Source of the DNA: Saccharococcus thermophilus
GTDB taxonomy: Bacteria; Bacillota; Bacilli; Bacillales; Anoxybacillaceae
Direction: 5' to 3'
Assembly: GCF_011761475.1 (NCBI RefSeq)
Contig: NZ_JAASRS010000001.1
Span: 1,550,001 to 1,614,000 of the forward strand
DNA: 64,000 bases
Notes under the pieces: generated by a model
Databases searched by the model: none
What the model saw: the letters and a program-made list of their open reading frames with translations, nothing else
Told to the model about the DNA's origin: nothing
Position numbers and translations under genes: made by a program
Shown here: in pieces, positions 8,705 through 18,446 of the stretch
How positions within the stretch are numbered: position 1 is the first letter of the stretch
Layout: the number at the start of each line of letters is the position of its first letter

Positions 8705-9637
8705 CTATCCCCCTATTTCCATATGAAACCACCATGTAAATACGTCCTTCGGCTCGACAAACGAAACTTTGCGGATAGCGTAAGCGACAGACAAGTTGTC
8801 GTACACCCCCGTGCATGGTTCGAGCGCCAAATTATAATCGCCGCGATAGCCGCCTTGCGTTTTCCAGACTCCTAAATATGGAACTTTTTCCTCTGGATAA
8901 TAATACATGAGTTTGCGTCCAGTATTTTCTTGAACGATTCCGCACATTCCCTTAGGGACGCGCTCGGTAAAATAAAATTTCTCACAATTGTTCGCGGACG
9001 GCGATTCCATTTTGGATAAATCCAACGGCTTCCCCGTTTTTTGCGACATAGTAATGGGGTACGGATGGATTGTTCCCCATTCGCCAAGATGTTCTGTCTG
9101 ATGCTCGACGGTCATCACACTATTTAAACCGTCGGGAACAACGATTTTCGTATATTCGTCACATCGCAAAAGCGCGTGGGGCGTCCAAATAAAGTAGAAC
9201 CGCGTGTCGCCATCATTGGCGACCGCATAATCAAAACAGAGCCGATTCTCTTCTAGCCAGACCCGTTTTGTCATCGTATACGGAAAAACAGGGCTTTTGA
9301 CCGTAAAAACAACTGTCTCCCCTTCCAAACGATATTCCCATGGAAGCGCCCATACTTCTCCGTGGTCAGGGATCGGCTTTCCCGTTATAGGGTCAAAACA
9401 AGCATCGATGCTCGGAAATACTTCATCAAATCCACTAGAATCATAGTCGCTAAAAGCGGCGCCGTAACTCGGTATGGTGAGCATATCGCTTTTTGCCTGA
9501 AACAGCCATTCTTCATTCGTTTCTTTATCGATGAACGAAGCGAGTTTACTGCCGTACTCAGGCAAAAAGGTTGCCTTTATGTAATGATTTTCTAAAATGA
9601 TACTTTTCAAACCTTTGAATTTTCCTTCCCGAATCAT
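8705..9637 (-). CDS. Aldose 1-epimerase (mutarotase)-family protein
   Basis: A 310-residue protein of the galactose mutarotase fold, which interconverts alpha and beta anomers of hexoses. Family marks are TFLPEYGSKLASF near residue 24, a catalytic-type His in FIWTPHALL (about 170), and a Glu in NLALEPCTG near residue 280. It starts at ATG 9637, whose ATGA overlaps the galT stop, so it is translationally coupled to galT. The position inside the gal operon points to galactose mutarotation (GalM role), but it belongs to a branch with low similarity to classical GalM, so substrate is inferred. Confidence 0.75.
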   Translation of the reverse strand: MIREGKFKGLKSIILENHYIKATFLPEYGSKLASFIDKETNEEWLFQAKSDMLTIPSYGAAFSDYDSSGFDEVFPSIDACFDPITGKPIPDHGEVWALPWEYRLEGETVVFTVKSPVFPYTMTKRVWLEENRLCFDYAVANDGDTRFYFIWTPHALLRCDEYTKIVVPDGLNSVMTVEHQTEHLGEWGTIHPYPITMSQKTGKPLDLSKMESPSANNCEKFYFTERVPKGMCGIVQENTGRKLMYYYPEEKVPYLGVWKTQGGYRGDYNLALEPCTGVYDNLSVAYAIRKVSFVEPKDVFTWWFHMEIGG

Positions 9638-11151
9638 GACAACTTCTCCTGCACTTTCCGTAAAAAGGTGCGAAATGCCTGTTTTCCTTTCTCATTGCGC
9701 TTAAACACGCCGGCATGTTCTAGGACGGTGATAAAGCACTGTCCTACTTCGTGCTGCAAAATGTCCGATACATTTTCTTCTGTAATATTCGGGTAAGCGG
9801 CACCGATTTGCTCGTACCAATTCCAATGTTTGAAAAGCGCTTCGTCCCACTCGTCTTTTTTCGTATTTCGAACAAGGTATGTTGCCAATGTATCTAATTC
9901 GCTGGCAAGTCGTCCCGGAAGCACGGCGAGCCCCATCACCTCGATTAACCCAATATTTTCTTTTTTAATATGGTGCAATTCTTCATGAGGATGAAAAATG
10001 CCATATGGATGCTCTTCCGATGTCCGGTTATTGCGCAAAACAATGTCCATTTCAAACAAATCGCCGCGGCGTCTCGCGATGGGGGTGACCGTATTATGCG
10101 GAACATCGCCGCTATTGGCATAGATGTCGACGCTCGGGTCGCTATACGTCTGCCACGTTTCATAAATGCAATTCGCCGCTTCGAGCACTTCTTCTTTTTT
10201 GCCGCAAAGGCGGATCACCGACATCGGCCAGCGTACGATCCCTGCTGTCAATGATGGAAAAGACGGAAACGAGATGTATTCTTCGATTTCCGCTTTTTCC
10301 ATCGCAAACGTATAGTTTCCGCCTTGAAAATGATCATGCGCCAAAATCGAACCGCCGACAATCGGCAAATCGGCGTTCGAGCCGATGAAATAGTGCGGAA
10401 ATTTTTCGATGAAATCGAGCAAACGCGCGAACGTTTTCCGTTCCATTTTCATTGGCACATGCTCGGCATGGAAGACAATGCAATGTTCGTTATAATACAC
10501 ATACGGGGAATATTGAAAATACCACGTCTCGTCCAATAGCGCAATCGGAATGACGCGGTGGTTGGAACGCGCTGGGTGATGCCACGTTCCTTCGTATCCT
10601 TCATTTTCTTTGCATAACAAGCACCGCGGATACGAAGATGTCGGTGCGTCTTTTAACTTGGCGATTTCTTTTGGATCCTTTTCCGGTTTGGATAAATTGA
10701 TGGTAATATCAAGCTCCCCATACGCCGTTTTTGCTTTCCATTGTTTATTTTTCGCAATTCGCGCCGTTTGAATGTAATTAGACGCTTTACTTAAGGAATA
10801 AAACCAGTCTGTTGCTTGTTTCGGAGCTTGATGATATTGGTTGTAAAATTCGCGGATCACTTCCGACGGGCGCGGCATTAAACAGTCCATCAGCTTGGCG
10901 CCCCATATGTCCCGCTCTGTCGTTGTATTCGTTTCCAAAAGACCGCGTTCATATGCCCAATCTAAAATCGTCTCTAAGATTGGAGAAGGAGAGGTAAAGG
11001 ACGTGTCCTTTACCTCTACTTGTTTCCACTCCGTCAACCGCAGCGCCGCCAGCAGGCGATTGCGCGCGTAAACAATATCTTCGCGTGGAAGCAGGCCGCT
11101 TTCAACCCCGTATTGGATCAGTTGTTCTACCGCCGTCAAAATGTCCGCCAC
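9634..11151 (-). CDS. galT: UDP-glucose--hexose-1-phosphate uridylyltransferase (class II GalT)
   Basis: Transfers UMP from UDP-glucose to galactose-1-phosphate in the Leloir pathway. At 505 residues it has the length of the Firmicute class II GalT family. The active-site motif is ILAHDHFQGG, with the catalytic His pair, and an upstream LCKENEGYEGTWHHPARSNH block is also typical. The start is uncertain. GTG 11151 sits 8 nt after GAGGT and is preferred; GTG 11157 overlaps the galE stop as GTGA; a frame open to 11199 has no support. The 3-prime end overlaps the mutarotase-like gene by 4 bp. Confidence 0.88.
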   Translation of the reverse strand: MADILTAVEQLIQYGVESGLLPREDIVYARNRLLAALRLTEWKQVEVKDTSFTSPSPILETILDWAYERGLLETNTTTERDIWGAKLMDCLMPRPSEVIREFYNQYHQAPKQATDWFYSLSKASNYIQTARIAKNKQWKAKTAYGELDITINLSKPEKDPKEIAKLKDAPTSSYPRCLLCKENEGYEGTWHHPARSNHRVIPIALLDETWYFQYSPYVYYNEHCIVFHAEHVPMKMERKTFARLLDFIEKFPHYFIGSNADLPIVGGSILAHDHFQGGNYTFAMEKAEIEEYISFPSFPSLTAGIVRWPMSVIRLCGKKEEVLEAANCIYETWQTYSDPSVDIYANSGDVPHNTVTPIARRRGDLFEMDIVLRNNRTSEEHPYGIFHPHEELHHIKKENIGLIEVMGLAVLPGRLASELDTLATYLVRNTKKDEWDEALFKHWNWYEQIGAAYPNITEENVSDILQHEVGQCFITVLEHAGVFKRNEKGKQAFRTFLRKVQEKLS

Positions 11152-11153
11152 TG

Positions 11154-12140
11154 TCACGCACCTCGATACCCGTTCGGTTTCGCCTGATGCCATTCCCATG
11201 CGGAAGCGACAATATCGATAATGGATGTGTATTTTGGTTCCCAGCCGAGCTCGCGTTTCGCTTTTTCCGCGGATGCGACAAGCTTCGCCGGATCGCCCGG
11301 TCGCCGCGCCATGACGCGCGCCGGAATCGGATGGCCGGTAACTTTCCGCGCCGCTTCGATCACTTCTTTAACGGTAAACCCGTTGCCGTTTCCTAAATTG
11401 TACACGTTGCTTTCCGCACCGTTCCGCAGCTTTTCTACCGCTAGAATGTGAGCATCAACTAAATCGAGCACGTGAATATAGTCGCGAATGCAAGTGCCGT
11501 CATGCGTATCGTAATCATCGCCAAAAATATGAATCGCTTCACGTTGGCCGAGCGGCACTTTTAAAATTAATGGAATAAGATGTGTTTCCGGGTCATGATC
11601 TTCGCCGATCAACGTGCCGTAAGCGCCGGCGACATTAAAATAACGCAGCGAAATATAGCGGATTCCATAAGCACGGTCGACCCATTTCATCATTTTTTCC
11701 ATCGCCAGCTTCGTTTCCCCGTACGTATTCGTCGGCATCGTCGGATCGGTTTCCACAATCGGAATTTGTTTCGGTTCTCCGTATACCGCGGCCGTCGAGG
11801 AAAACACGATTTGCTTGACGCCGGACTCGTTCATGATTTCTAGCAATACTTGCGTGCCGTACACGTTGTTATCGTAATATTTGAGCGGCTCCTGCATGCT
11901 TTCGCCGACAAGGGAATTGGCAGCGAAATGAATCACCGTATCGATCTCATGCTTACAAAATACATCGCGCAAAAACGCGCGGTCGCGAATATCGCCTTGA
12001 TAGAAGATCGCTTCCGGATGAACGGCCTCACGATGACCGGTTTGCAAATTATCAACAACGATAACTTTTTCTCCTTTTTCGATCAAGCGGTATACCGCAT
12101 GGCTGCCGATATAGCCTGCGCCGCCACAGACAAGAATCAT
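11154..12140 (-). CDS. galE: UDP-glucose 4-epimerase
   Basis: A 328-residue short-chain dehydrogenase/reductase that interconverts UDP-galactose and UDP-glucose using bound NAD. The Rossmann motif GGAGYIGSH is at residues 6-14, and the catalytic Tyr140 and Lys144 form YGETK (YxxxK), with SSTAAVYG before it. ATG 12140 overlaps the galK stop by 4 bp (ATGA), which shows translational coupling. It closes the Leloir set galK-galE-galT and also supplies UDP-galactose for surface polymers. Confidence 0.95.
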   Translation of the reverse strand: MILVCGGAGYIGSHAVYRLIEKGEKVIVVDNLQTGHREAVHPEAIFYQGDIRDRAFLRDVFCKHEIDTVIHFAANSLVGESMQEPLKYYDNNVYGTQVLLEIMNESGVKQIVFSSTAAVYGEPKQIPIVETDPTMPTNTYGETKLAMEKMMKWVDRAYGIRYISLRYFNVAGAYGTLIGEDHDPETHLIPLILKVPLGQREAIHIFGDDYDTHDGTCIRDYIHVLDLVDAHILAVEKLRNGAESNVYNLGNGNGFTVKEVIEAARKVTGHPIPARVMARRPGDPAKLVASAEKAKRELGWEPKYTSIIDIVASAWEWHQAKPNGYRGA

Positions 12141-13321
12141 ACGCTCATCTCCTTTGTTTCTGTTATTTCTCTCGCTCCGTCACCGATTTTTACGACATAA
12201 AAGCTAGCCTTATAGCCGATTTTTTCGGCGTACTCTTTCCCGACCTGTTCAATAAAGTCAAGAATGTACGCATCTTTCACAATGTTCACCGTGCAGCCGC
12301 CAAATCCAGCCCCTGTCATGCGGGCGCCGATTGTTCCTTCATGCTTCCACGCCGCTTCAACAAGCGTATCTAGCTCCGTCCCTGTCACTTCATAGTCATC
12401 GCGCAACGAAATATGCGACTGTTTCATCAGCTCGCCAAAGCGGGCCAAATCTCCCTTTTCCAGCGCGGCCGCCGCCTCCATCGTCCGCTCGTTTTCCGTC
12501 ACGGCATGACGGGCACGCTTTTGTTCAAGTGGGGAAAGAAGGTGTTTATACTCTTCCAACTGCTCGCTTGTCAAATCACCGAGTGAGGCAATGTTTATAT
12601 GTTTCTGCAATTTCGCCAACGCTGCCTCGCATGCCGCCCTCCGTTCGTTGTACGCCGAATCGGCCAGACCGCGCTTTTTGTTCGTGTTGGCGATGACGAT
12701 CGAGCAATCGTTCATCGAAACGGGTATATAGCGGCACTTTAACGTTTGGCAGTTTAATAGCATTGCATGGTTTCGCTTCCCCATTCCGACGGCAAACTGA
12801 TCCATAATGCCGCAGTTGACGCCAACATATTCATTTTCTACTTTTTGACTCATTTTCACAAGTTCAAGCATATCGATATGCTGCGAGAATAGTTCATTGA
12901 GCATGACCGCCGTTACTAGCTCAATGGAAGCGGACGACGATAATCCGGCGCCGTTCGGGATCGTCCCGTAATACAAAATATCAAGTCCCGTCTCGATCGG
13001 GCAAAGCTGCTGAAACGCGGCGATAATCCCTTTCGGATAGTTCGCCCACCCATGTTGTTCTTGGTAGGACAAATCATCATAAGACACCGTAATAATCCCA
13101 GTTTCGGGAAAGTTTTTTGAGTAAAAGCGGATAAACGGATTGGCTGTTTTGCGCACGAGCGCATACGTGCCGATTTCTAACGCACACGGCAGCACATGCC
13201 CGCCGTTATAGTCGGTATGTTCGCCAATTAAATTGACGCGGCCGGGGGCGAAAAATACCCGAATCTCCTCGTTCCTCCCGCCAAATAGCTGAATAAACTC
13301 TTCTTTTAATTTCGCGATCAT
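12137..13321 (-). CDS. galK: Galactokinase
   Basis: A 394-residue GHMP-family kinase that phosphorylates galactose at C1. The galactokinase signature [15 protein letters not shown] is at about residues 27-41, the GHMP ATP-binding motif [11 protein letters not shown] near residue 120, and [12 protein letters not shown] near the C-terminus. First gene of the operon galK-galE-galT-mutarotase-galR. ATG 13321 follows AGGAGGC by about 6 nt. A promoter overlapped by three 12-bp repeats lies directly upstream (13348-13386). Confidence 0.95.
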   Translation of the reverse strand: MIAKLKEEFIQLFGGRNEEIRVFFAPGRVNLIGEHTDYNGGHVLPCALEIGTYALVRKTANPFIRFYSKNFPETGIITVSYDDLSYQEQHGWANYPKGIIAAFQQLCPIETGLDILYYGTIPNGAGLSSSASIELVTAVMLNELFSQHIDMLELVKMSQKVENEYVGVNCGIMDQFAVGMGKRNHAMLLNCQTLKCRYIPVSMNDCSIVIANTNKKRGLADSAYNERRAACEAALAKLQKHINIASLGDLTSEQLEEYKHLLSPLEQKRARHAVTENERTMEAAAALEKGDLARFGELMKQSHISLRDDYEVTGTELDTLVEAAWKHEGTIGARMTGAGFGGCTVNIVKDAYILDFIEQVGKEYAEKIGYKASFYVVKIGDGAREITETKEMSV

Positions 13322-13347
13322 CGTTATGCCTCCTAAAATAGCGTCTC

Positions 13348-13386
13348 TTTGGTAAATATTTTAGTAAAAATTTTAGTAAAGATCAA
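13348..13386 (-). promoter_or_regulatory. galK promoter overlapped by three tandem 12-bp repeats
   Basis: On the minus strand, TTGATC (13381-13386) and TAAAAT (13358-13363) are separated by exactly 17 bp, a good SigA-type promoter for galK. On the plus strand the same stretch is TTTGGTAAA (13348), TTTAGTAAA (13360) and TTTAGTAAA (13372), each starting 12 bp after the last. The repeats cover the -10 box and spacer, where a repressor would block RNA polymerase. GalR is the obvious candidate, by inference. The direct-repeat, non-palindromic form is unusual for a LacI-family operator. Confidence 0.65.
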
Positions 13387-13464
13387 TAAAAATGAAACAT
13401 TTCTTTTTGCCACACGTATAATCGATTGCCCGTTTATTCATTTTATATATAAGGAGGTTGACGA

Positions 13465-14247
13465 ATGGAAACGAAACAAGCGCTCGAACAAGAACTGCAA
13501 ACCATTAGCCGCTGGGAACAAAGCCAAAAAGATTTATGGTTTTGGGAAAAGCTCGGACGGCTGCCGTTTAAAGTGCTGGATAAGCTCACGCCAAACATCG
13601 TACATAAAAAACTGGGACAGCTGTTAGATGAGCTTGGTAGCTATATTCAAAGCGGCGGGCAATATCTCGTGAAAGAAGGAAAAATATTAGAAAAGCTCCA
13701 TGTCTCAACATTAGAACAAGTGGCACATCTGCCGCTTGCGACCATGGATCGCGTCTGTGATGAATTGATCGACGCGCGCGTGACGTTTGCTCAAATTCAA
13801 GGGGCAACGACAGGCGTCGGCGGCGCGTTGACGCTGGCAATCGATATTCCTGCCCTTCTCGGCCTCGCGTTAAAAACGCTGCAGGAAATCGCCATCGTCT
13901 ATGGTTACAATCCGAAGGAGAAAAAAGAGCGAATTTTTATTGTGAAATGTTTGCAATTCGCCTCCTCCGATATTGTCGGCAAAAAGGCGATTCTCGATCA
14001 GCTCGCATCGTTTTCCGACCATCATCAGCAAGTCTTTTCCCAGCTTCAAGGCTGGCGCGAAGTCATGATGACGTTTCGCGATCAATACGGGTGGAAAAAG
14101 CTGTTTCAATTCGTCCCGATCGTTGGCATTGTTTTTGGTGTAATGTTTAATAAAGCGTTTATTGAGGACATTGCCGAAACAGGAAAAATGCTCTATCGGA
14201 AACGGCGGATTTTGGAAAAACTCTCCAAACTAGAAACCGGTGCCTAG
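13465..14247 (+). CDS. EcsC-family protein
   Basis: A 260-residue protein of the EcsC family, named after a Bacillus ABC-transporter-linked protein; its biochemical role is not known. Visible features are a conserved N-terminal helix region LGRLPFKVLDKLTP, a glycine-rich hydrophobic stretch IQGATTGVGGALTLAIDIPALLGLALK near residues 112-138 (two short membrane-associated helices), and a C-terminal hydrophobic segment FVPIVGIVFGVMF. ATG 13465 follows AAGGAGGTTG. It lies alone and divergent from galK, between the gal operon and the alpha-galactosidase gene, with its own terminator. No link to galactose use is evident beyond position. Confidence 0.85.
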   Translation: METKQALEQELQTISRWEQSQKDLWFWEKLGRLPFKVLDKLTPNIVHKKLGQLLDELGSYIQSGGQYLVKEGKILEKLHVSTLEQVAHLPLATMDRVCDELIDARVTFAQIQGATTGVGGALTLAIDIPALLGLALKTLQEIAIVYGYNPKEKKERIFIVKCLQFASSDIVGKKAILDQLASFSDHHQQVFSQLQGWREVMMTFRDQYGWKKLFQFVPIVGIVFGVMFNKAFIEDIAETGKMLYRKRRILEKLSKLETGA

Positions 14248-14272
14248 CGGCATGCTGGACACCGGTTTTTTT
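14235..14272 (+). terminator. Intrinsic terminator after the EcsC-family gene
   Basis: Stem AACCGGTG / CACCGGTT followed by a run of seven T. The first arm overlaps the last codons of the gene. Confidence 0.88.
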
Positions 14273-14274
14273 CA

Positions 14275-16464
14275 TTAACGGGTTGCTTTTAACCGCCAAA
14301 TGACGCTAATGAAGTCGCCGCGGCGCTCCGGCACATTTAACCCTGCATGCATCAGCTCATCGCCGCCATACACTTCGCCGCTGCCAATGATTTCGTAATC
14401 TTGATTTGGATCCAGCCCTTTTAGCCGCAAGAATGCGGACGGGGCATTCGCTTCCGCCAGCACGCGGAAATAGGCGGCCAATGCTTCTGATCGGTCCTCG
14501 GATACGAACATCCATGCCGCCTCATTGCCTTCAAACGGGCTGAGTATTCGGTAAAACGTTCCGAATTGGACAAGACGGCGGATTTCTTTGTAAAATGCCA
14601 CTTGTTCTTTTACTTTTTGTTTTTCTTCCTCACTTAGTTTCGTTAAATCCAGCTCATAACCAAAGTTTCCCGACATCGCCACATGACCGCGCATTTCCAA
14701 CGATGTAACGCGGTGAACTTGATGGTTCGGCACCGCCGACACGTGCGCGCCTATCGCGCTGATTGGGTAAACAAGGCTGGTGCCGTATTGGATTTTTAAG
14801 CGGGAAACCGCGTCCGTATTGTCGCTCGTCCATGTTTGCGGCATGTAGTATAACATGCCTGGGTCAAACCGGCCTCCGCCGCCCGAGCAGCTCTCAAACA
14901 AAACATGCGGAAAACGGGACGTTATTTCTTCCATAACGCGATACAACCCCAGCATGTAGCGGTGAGCCGTTTCGCGCTGCCGTTCTGGCGGCAGGGCGGC
15001 AGAACCGATTTCCGTCATATGACGGTTCATATCCCATTTTACATAGGAAATCGGCGCGCTCGCTAACACGTCGGAAATCACTTGAATGATATAGTCGCAC
15101 ACTTCTTTGCGGGAATAGTCTAATACAAGCTGATTTCTCCCTTCTGAACGCGGACGGTCCGGCACATGAAGACACCAGTCCGGATGCTTCCGATACAGCT
15201 CGCTGTCGACGGAAACCATTTCCGGTTCCATCCATAGACCAAACTGCATGCCCATCTGGTTAATGTTTTTTGCTAGTCTCTCTAGTCCATTTGGCAGCTT
15301 CTGTTTATTGACAAACCAATCTCCTAATGAACTGCGATCATTATCGCGTTTGCCAAACCAACCGTCATCGAGCACAAATAGCTCAATCCCTAATTCCGCT
15401 GCCGTTTTCGCAAGGCGCAAAATTTTTTCTTCATTAAAATGAAAATATGTCGCTTCCCAATTGTTAATGAGAATCGGGCGCTCGCGGTCACGGAATGCCC
15501 CACGCGCTAAGCGGGTGCGGTACAGCTGGTGATAAGTTTGCGACATTCCATTTAATCCTTGATCGGAATACACCATCACCACTTCCGGCGTCTGGAACGA
15601 CTCGCCCGGCTCCAACAGCCACGTAAAATCAAATGGATTGATTCCCATGGATACACGCGTCGTCTGGAATTGGTCGACTTCGACGTGGGCGAGGAAATTG
15701 CCGCTGTATACAAGGCTAAAGCCGTATACTTCCCCCACATCTTCATTGGCATGTTTTCTCAGCAGGGCGATAAATGGATTTTGTTGGTGGCTGCTGGCAC
15801 CGCGGCAGCTTTCTACCGACTGTATGCCGGTGACAAGCGGGCGCCTTTCCACCGCCCGTTCCCGCGCCCACGCTCCCGGGAGATGCAGCCATTCATAGTC
15901 AGCATGCGGGAAATCCACACTCATGCTTAACGCTCGCAACAGCTTGATCCGTTCCGCACCATGGCTTTCAAAGCGAACAGAACGCGTCACCACATTCCAC
16001 CGCTCATATACCGTATAAAGCAGTGTGGCGTGCAATCCGATCACGCCATCTTCCAATACGATTTCTAACGTTTCCGCCTCGTTTTCGCTTTCTACATAGG
16101 TGGCCGGCAGCCCTTCTAACTTTGGCTTTCCTTTATAAATGCGATGCGTTTTGTAGCGCAAATCCGAGATCGTCGCCCCGTTTTCCAATTGCACTTGATA
16201 CGCCGGCGTGCGAAAATCTGTGTTGCCATATGCCGGGTATTCTTGCGGCAGCGTATCTAAAGAAAACCGGCGGTCGGATGGATCGGGATTAGGGGAAAAC
16301 GGGCGGGTGAGAAACCGCAGTTTTCGCGAACCATTCGCTTTTCGAATTCTTTTTCCCCAGTAAAAGTGGGCTAAATACCCGCGGCCGACAAGCTGCATCA
16401 TGTAACTCATATCGTTTGCTTGCAGGTGGAACATTTTCATGATTGGATCATAGGTAATCCCCAT
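14275..16464 (-). CDS. Alpha-galactosidase, glycoside hydrolase family 36
   Basis: A 729-residue enzyme that removes terminal alpha-1,6-galactose from melibiose, raffinose and stachyose. With the ATG at 16464 as residue 1, the nucleophile is Asp478 (VKWDMNRH) and the acid/base is Asp548 (TWTSDNTDA), the same numbers known for Geobacillus AgaA/AgaN-type enzymes. VLDDGWFG near residue 366 and CSGGGGRFD near 530 shape the active site. ATG 16464 follows AGGGGG by 6 nt; the frame is open 11 codons upstream without a site. There is no signal peptide, so it acts in the cytoplasm on imported oligosaccharides. It probably feeds galactose to the gal operon. agaN would be a suitable symbol. Confidence 0.93.
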   Translation of the reverse strand: MGITYDPIMKMFHLQANDMSYMMQLVGRGYLAHFYWGKRIRKANGSRKLRFLTRPFSPNPDPSDRRFSLDTLPQEYPAYGNTDFRTPAYQVQLENGATISDLRYKTHRIYKGKPKLEGLPATYVESENEAETLEIVLEDGVIGLHATLLYTVYERWNVVTRSVRFESHGAERIKLLRALSMSVDFPHADYEWLHLPGAWARERAVERRPLVTGIQSVESCRGASSHQQNPFIALLRKHANEDVGEVYGFSLVYSGNFLAHVEVDQFQTTRVSMGINPFDFTWLLEPGESFQTPEVVMVYSDQGLNGMSQTYHQLYRTRLARGAFRDRERPILINNWEATYFHFNEEKILRLAKTAAELGIELFVLDDGWFGKRDNDRSSLGDWFVNKQKLPNGLERLAKNINQMGMQFGLWMEPEMVSVDSELYRKHPDWCLHVPDRPRSEGRNQLVLDYSRKEVCDYIIQVISDVLASAPISYVKWDMNRHMTEIGSAALPPERQRETAHRYMLGLYRVMEEITSRFPHVLFESCSGGGGRFDPGMLYYMPQTWTSDNTDAVSRLKIQYGTSLVYPISAIGAHVSAVPNHQVHRVTSLEMRGHVAMSGNFGYELDLTKLSEEEKQKVKEQVAFYKEIRRLVQFGTFYRILSPFEGNEAAWMFVSEDRSEALAAYFRVLAEANAPSAFLRLKGLDPNQDYEIIGSGEVYGGDELMHAGLNVPERRGDFISVIWRLKATR

Positions 16465-16493
16465 CCTCATCCCCCTATTGATGCTATTTGGCG

Positions 16494-16538
16494 GCAAGTA
16501 CTTGCTATGTTTTTACCTATTTTAATCCGTTCTGTCAA
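16494..16538 (-). promoter_or_regulatory. Alpha-galactosidase promoter with palindromic candidate operator
   Basis: On the minus strand TTGACA (16533-16538) and TAAAAA (16510-16515) have a 17-bp spacer. Immediately downstream is a perfect 12-bp palindrome GCAAGTACTTGC (16494-16505), at about the transcription start, a typical repressor position. The palindrome does not match the repeats at galK, so a different regulator may be involved. Confidence 0.5.
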
Positions 16539-16568
16539 AAAAAATGACGCCCAATAAATGAGCGCCAT
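16537..16568 (-). terminator. Intrinsic terminator of glpD
   Basis: On the minus strand ATGGCGC pairs with GCGTCAT (one G:T) and is followed by TTTTTTTT. The T run merges into the -35 box of the alpha-galactosidase promoter. Confidence 0.78.
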
Positions 16569-16570
16569 GA

Positions 16571-18235
16571 TTATGATTGCACTTGCGATAACGTCGCCTC
16601 GCGCAGCGCTTTGTCCAGTTCTTTTGTATAAGCCGCCGTTTGCTCTTCCGTCCATTGCAAATAATCGGCCATAAAGGCGATGACGCGATCTTTCTGATGG
16701 CGGACGGAAGCGATGTCAAACAAGAGTGCTCCGGTACGGCGGATAAAGTAGTCAATCGGCTTTGCCGCCATTTCGTAATCAATGGCGTACACAAGGCGGA
16801 CAAACTGTTCGCGGGAAAGGCCGCATGAATGGTCATATTGCTTGCTTAGTTCAAATAATCGATCGACATTGGTGCCGTATATTTTCGCGAGCCGTTCTCC
16901 TTCTTCTTTCGTAAACCCGTAGCGCACCGCTTCTTCGGCTTTTTTCGCGATAAAAACCGGCAACTGCTGCGAGCCGCCGACATCCCCGCCGGAGATCGGC
17001 AAATGTTTCGTTTGGCATGGACGAAACGTTCTCCCCTCCTCTTTCTCCAATAGCTTTGCCACTAAGTCGACAACCGTTTCCGCCATTTTCCGGTATCCGG
17101 TCAGTTTTCCGCCGGCGATCGTAATTAATCCTGTCGGCGATTGCCAAATTTCATCCTTACGGGAAATTTCCGACGGATCTTTTCCTTCTTCATAGATGAG
17201 CGGCCGGACGCCCGCCCAGCTTGATTCCACATCAGCCGCCGTAATGTGGACGGACGGGAACATATAGTGAATCGCGCGCAGTAAATAGTCACGGTCTTCT
17301 TCCGTCATCGTCGGGTTGGCAATATCTTCATCGTAAAATGTATCAGTCGTGCCGACGTACGTTTTCCCATCGCGCGGAATCGCGAATACCATGCGGCCGT
17401 CTGGCGTATCAAAGTAAATCGCTTGCTTTAACGGAAACCGTTTTTGATCGATAACAATATGAACTCCTTTTGTCAGTTGCAGTCGTTTTCCTGTTTTCGA
17501 GCCGTCTTTTTCCCGCAACGTATCGACCCACGGTCCGGCGGCGTTGATCACTTTTTTCGCGCGAATGTCATACGTGCGGCCGCTGAGCTGGTCGCGGCAG
17601 CGGGCGCCGATGATTTTGCCGTTTTCATCGTACAGAAATTGTTCCACTTTCGTATAGTTGACGGCATCGGCCCCCAATTCCACCGCTTTTTTGATCACTT
17701 CCATCGTCAAACGGGCATCGTCGGTGCGGTATTCGACGTAATAGCCGCCGCCAAGCAATCCTTCCCGTTTCAATAGCGGCTCTTTTTGCAACGTCTCTTT
17801 GGCGCTTAACATCTTGCGCCGCTCGCTTCGCTTCACGGCGGCTAAATGGTCGTAAAGCCAAAGACCGATCGACGTGCTCCATTTGCCAAACGTCCCACCT
17901 TTGTGAATCGGCAAAAGCATCCACTCCGGTGTCGTCACGTGCGGCCCGTTTTCATAAACGATCGCCCGCTCTTTGCCGACTTCGGCGACCATTTTCACTT
18001 CCAATTGCTTTAAATACCGAAGCCCTCCGTGAACAAGCTTTGTCGAACGGCTCGACGTCCCCGCCGCAAAATCTTGCATCTCCACCAGTGCCGTTTTCAT
18101 GCCGCGCGTAACGGCATCTAGCGCAATGCCGCAGCCGGTGATGCCCCCGCCTACTACTAAAACATCGTAATACTGTTTGCTCATTTCTTCTAAACGTTCG
18201 CGCCGCTGTTTGCTCGAAAACCGTGTTGCTGTCAT
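16571..18235 (-). CDS. glpD: Aerobic glycerol-3-phosphate dehydrogenase
   Basis: A 554-residue FAD enzyme that oxidises glycerol-3-phosphate to dihydroxyacetone phosphate at the membrane and passes electrons to menaquinone. The FAD-binding motif [15 protein letters not shown] is at residues 27-41, followed by [15 protein letters not shown], the GlpD signature, and a C-terminal accessory domain. ATG 18235 follows GGGAGGAG by 5 nt; upstream open frame to 18310 covers the leader terminator and is not coding. The leader carries a terminator matching GlpP-controlled antitermination, and glpP lies just upstream. Confidence 0.95.
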   Translation of the reverse strand: MTATRFSSKQRRERLEEMSKQYYDVLVVGGGITGCGIALDAVTRGMKTALVEMQDFAAGTSSRSTKLVHGGLRYLKQLEVKMVAEVGKERAIVYENGPHVTTPEWMLLPIHKGGTFGKWSTSIGLWLYDHLAAVKRSERRKMLSAKETLQKEPLLKREGLLGGGYYVEYRTDDARLTMEVIKKAVELGADAVNYTKVEQFLYDENGKIIGARCRDQLSGRTYDIRAKKVINAAGPWVDTLREKDGSKTGKRLQLTKGVHIVIDQKRFPLKQAIYFDTPDGRMVFAIPRDGKTYVGTTDTFYDEDIANPTMTEEDRDYLLRAIHYMFPSVHITAADVESSWAGVRPLIYEEGKDPSEISRKDEIWQSPTGLITIAGGKLTGYRKMAETVVDLVAKLLEKEEGRTFRPCQTKHLPISGGDVGGSQQLPVFIAKKAEEAVRYGFTKEEGERLAKIYGTNVDRLFELSKQYDHSCGLSREQFVRLVYAIDYEMAAKPIDYFIRRTGALLFDIASVRHQKDRVIAFMADYLQWTEEQTAAYTKELDKALREATLSQVQS

Positions 18236-18254
18236 AAAAACTCCTCCCTTTATG

Positions 18255-18321
18255 GTAAAAAGACAAAAAGAGACCATGGCAAACACGATAAGCTTTCGCC
18301 TACCATGCATGCATGGTCTCT
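18255..18321 (-). promoter_or_regulatory. glpD leader terminator, target of GlpP antitermination
   Basis: The minus-strand leader contains AGAGACCATG and CATGGTCTCT as a perfect 10-bp stem (18269-18278 with 18312-18321), followed by TTTTTGTCTTTTT, all 20-90 nt before the glpD start. In B. subtilis the glpD leader has such an inverted repeat, and GlpP with glycerol-3-phosphate allows read-through. The loop contains a second short self-complementary part (ATGCAT). Confidence 0.8.
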
Positions 18322-18354
18322 CCTTGTCTCCTGACTGATTATTAACTTACTTTC

Positions 18355-18383
18355 ATTATAGCGAAAAACAGCTTGGTTGGCTA
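18355..18383 (-). promoter_or_regulatory. glpD promoter
   Basis: On the minus strand TAGCCA (18378-18383) and a consensus TATAAT (18355-18360) are 17 bp apart. Transcription would start about 30 nt before the leader terminator. Confidence 0.6.
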
Positions 18384-18446
18384 GTGAAATGCGGAAAAGA
18401 AACTTTTCCCGCTGGCATGGCTTGTCCTTTCCTTTATGGAAAAACA

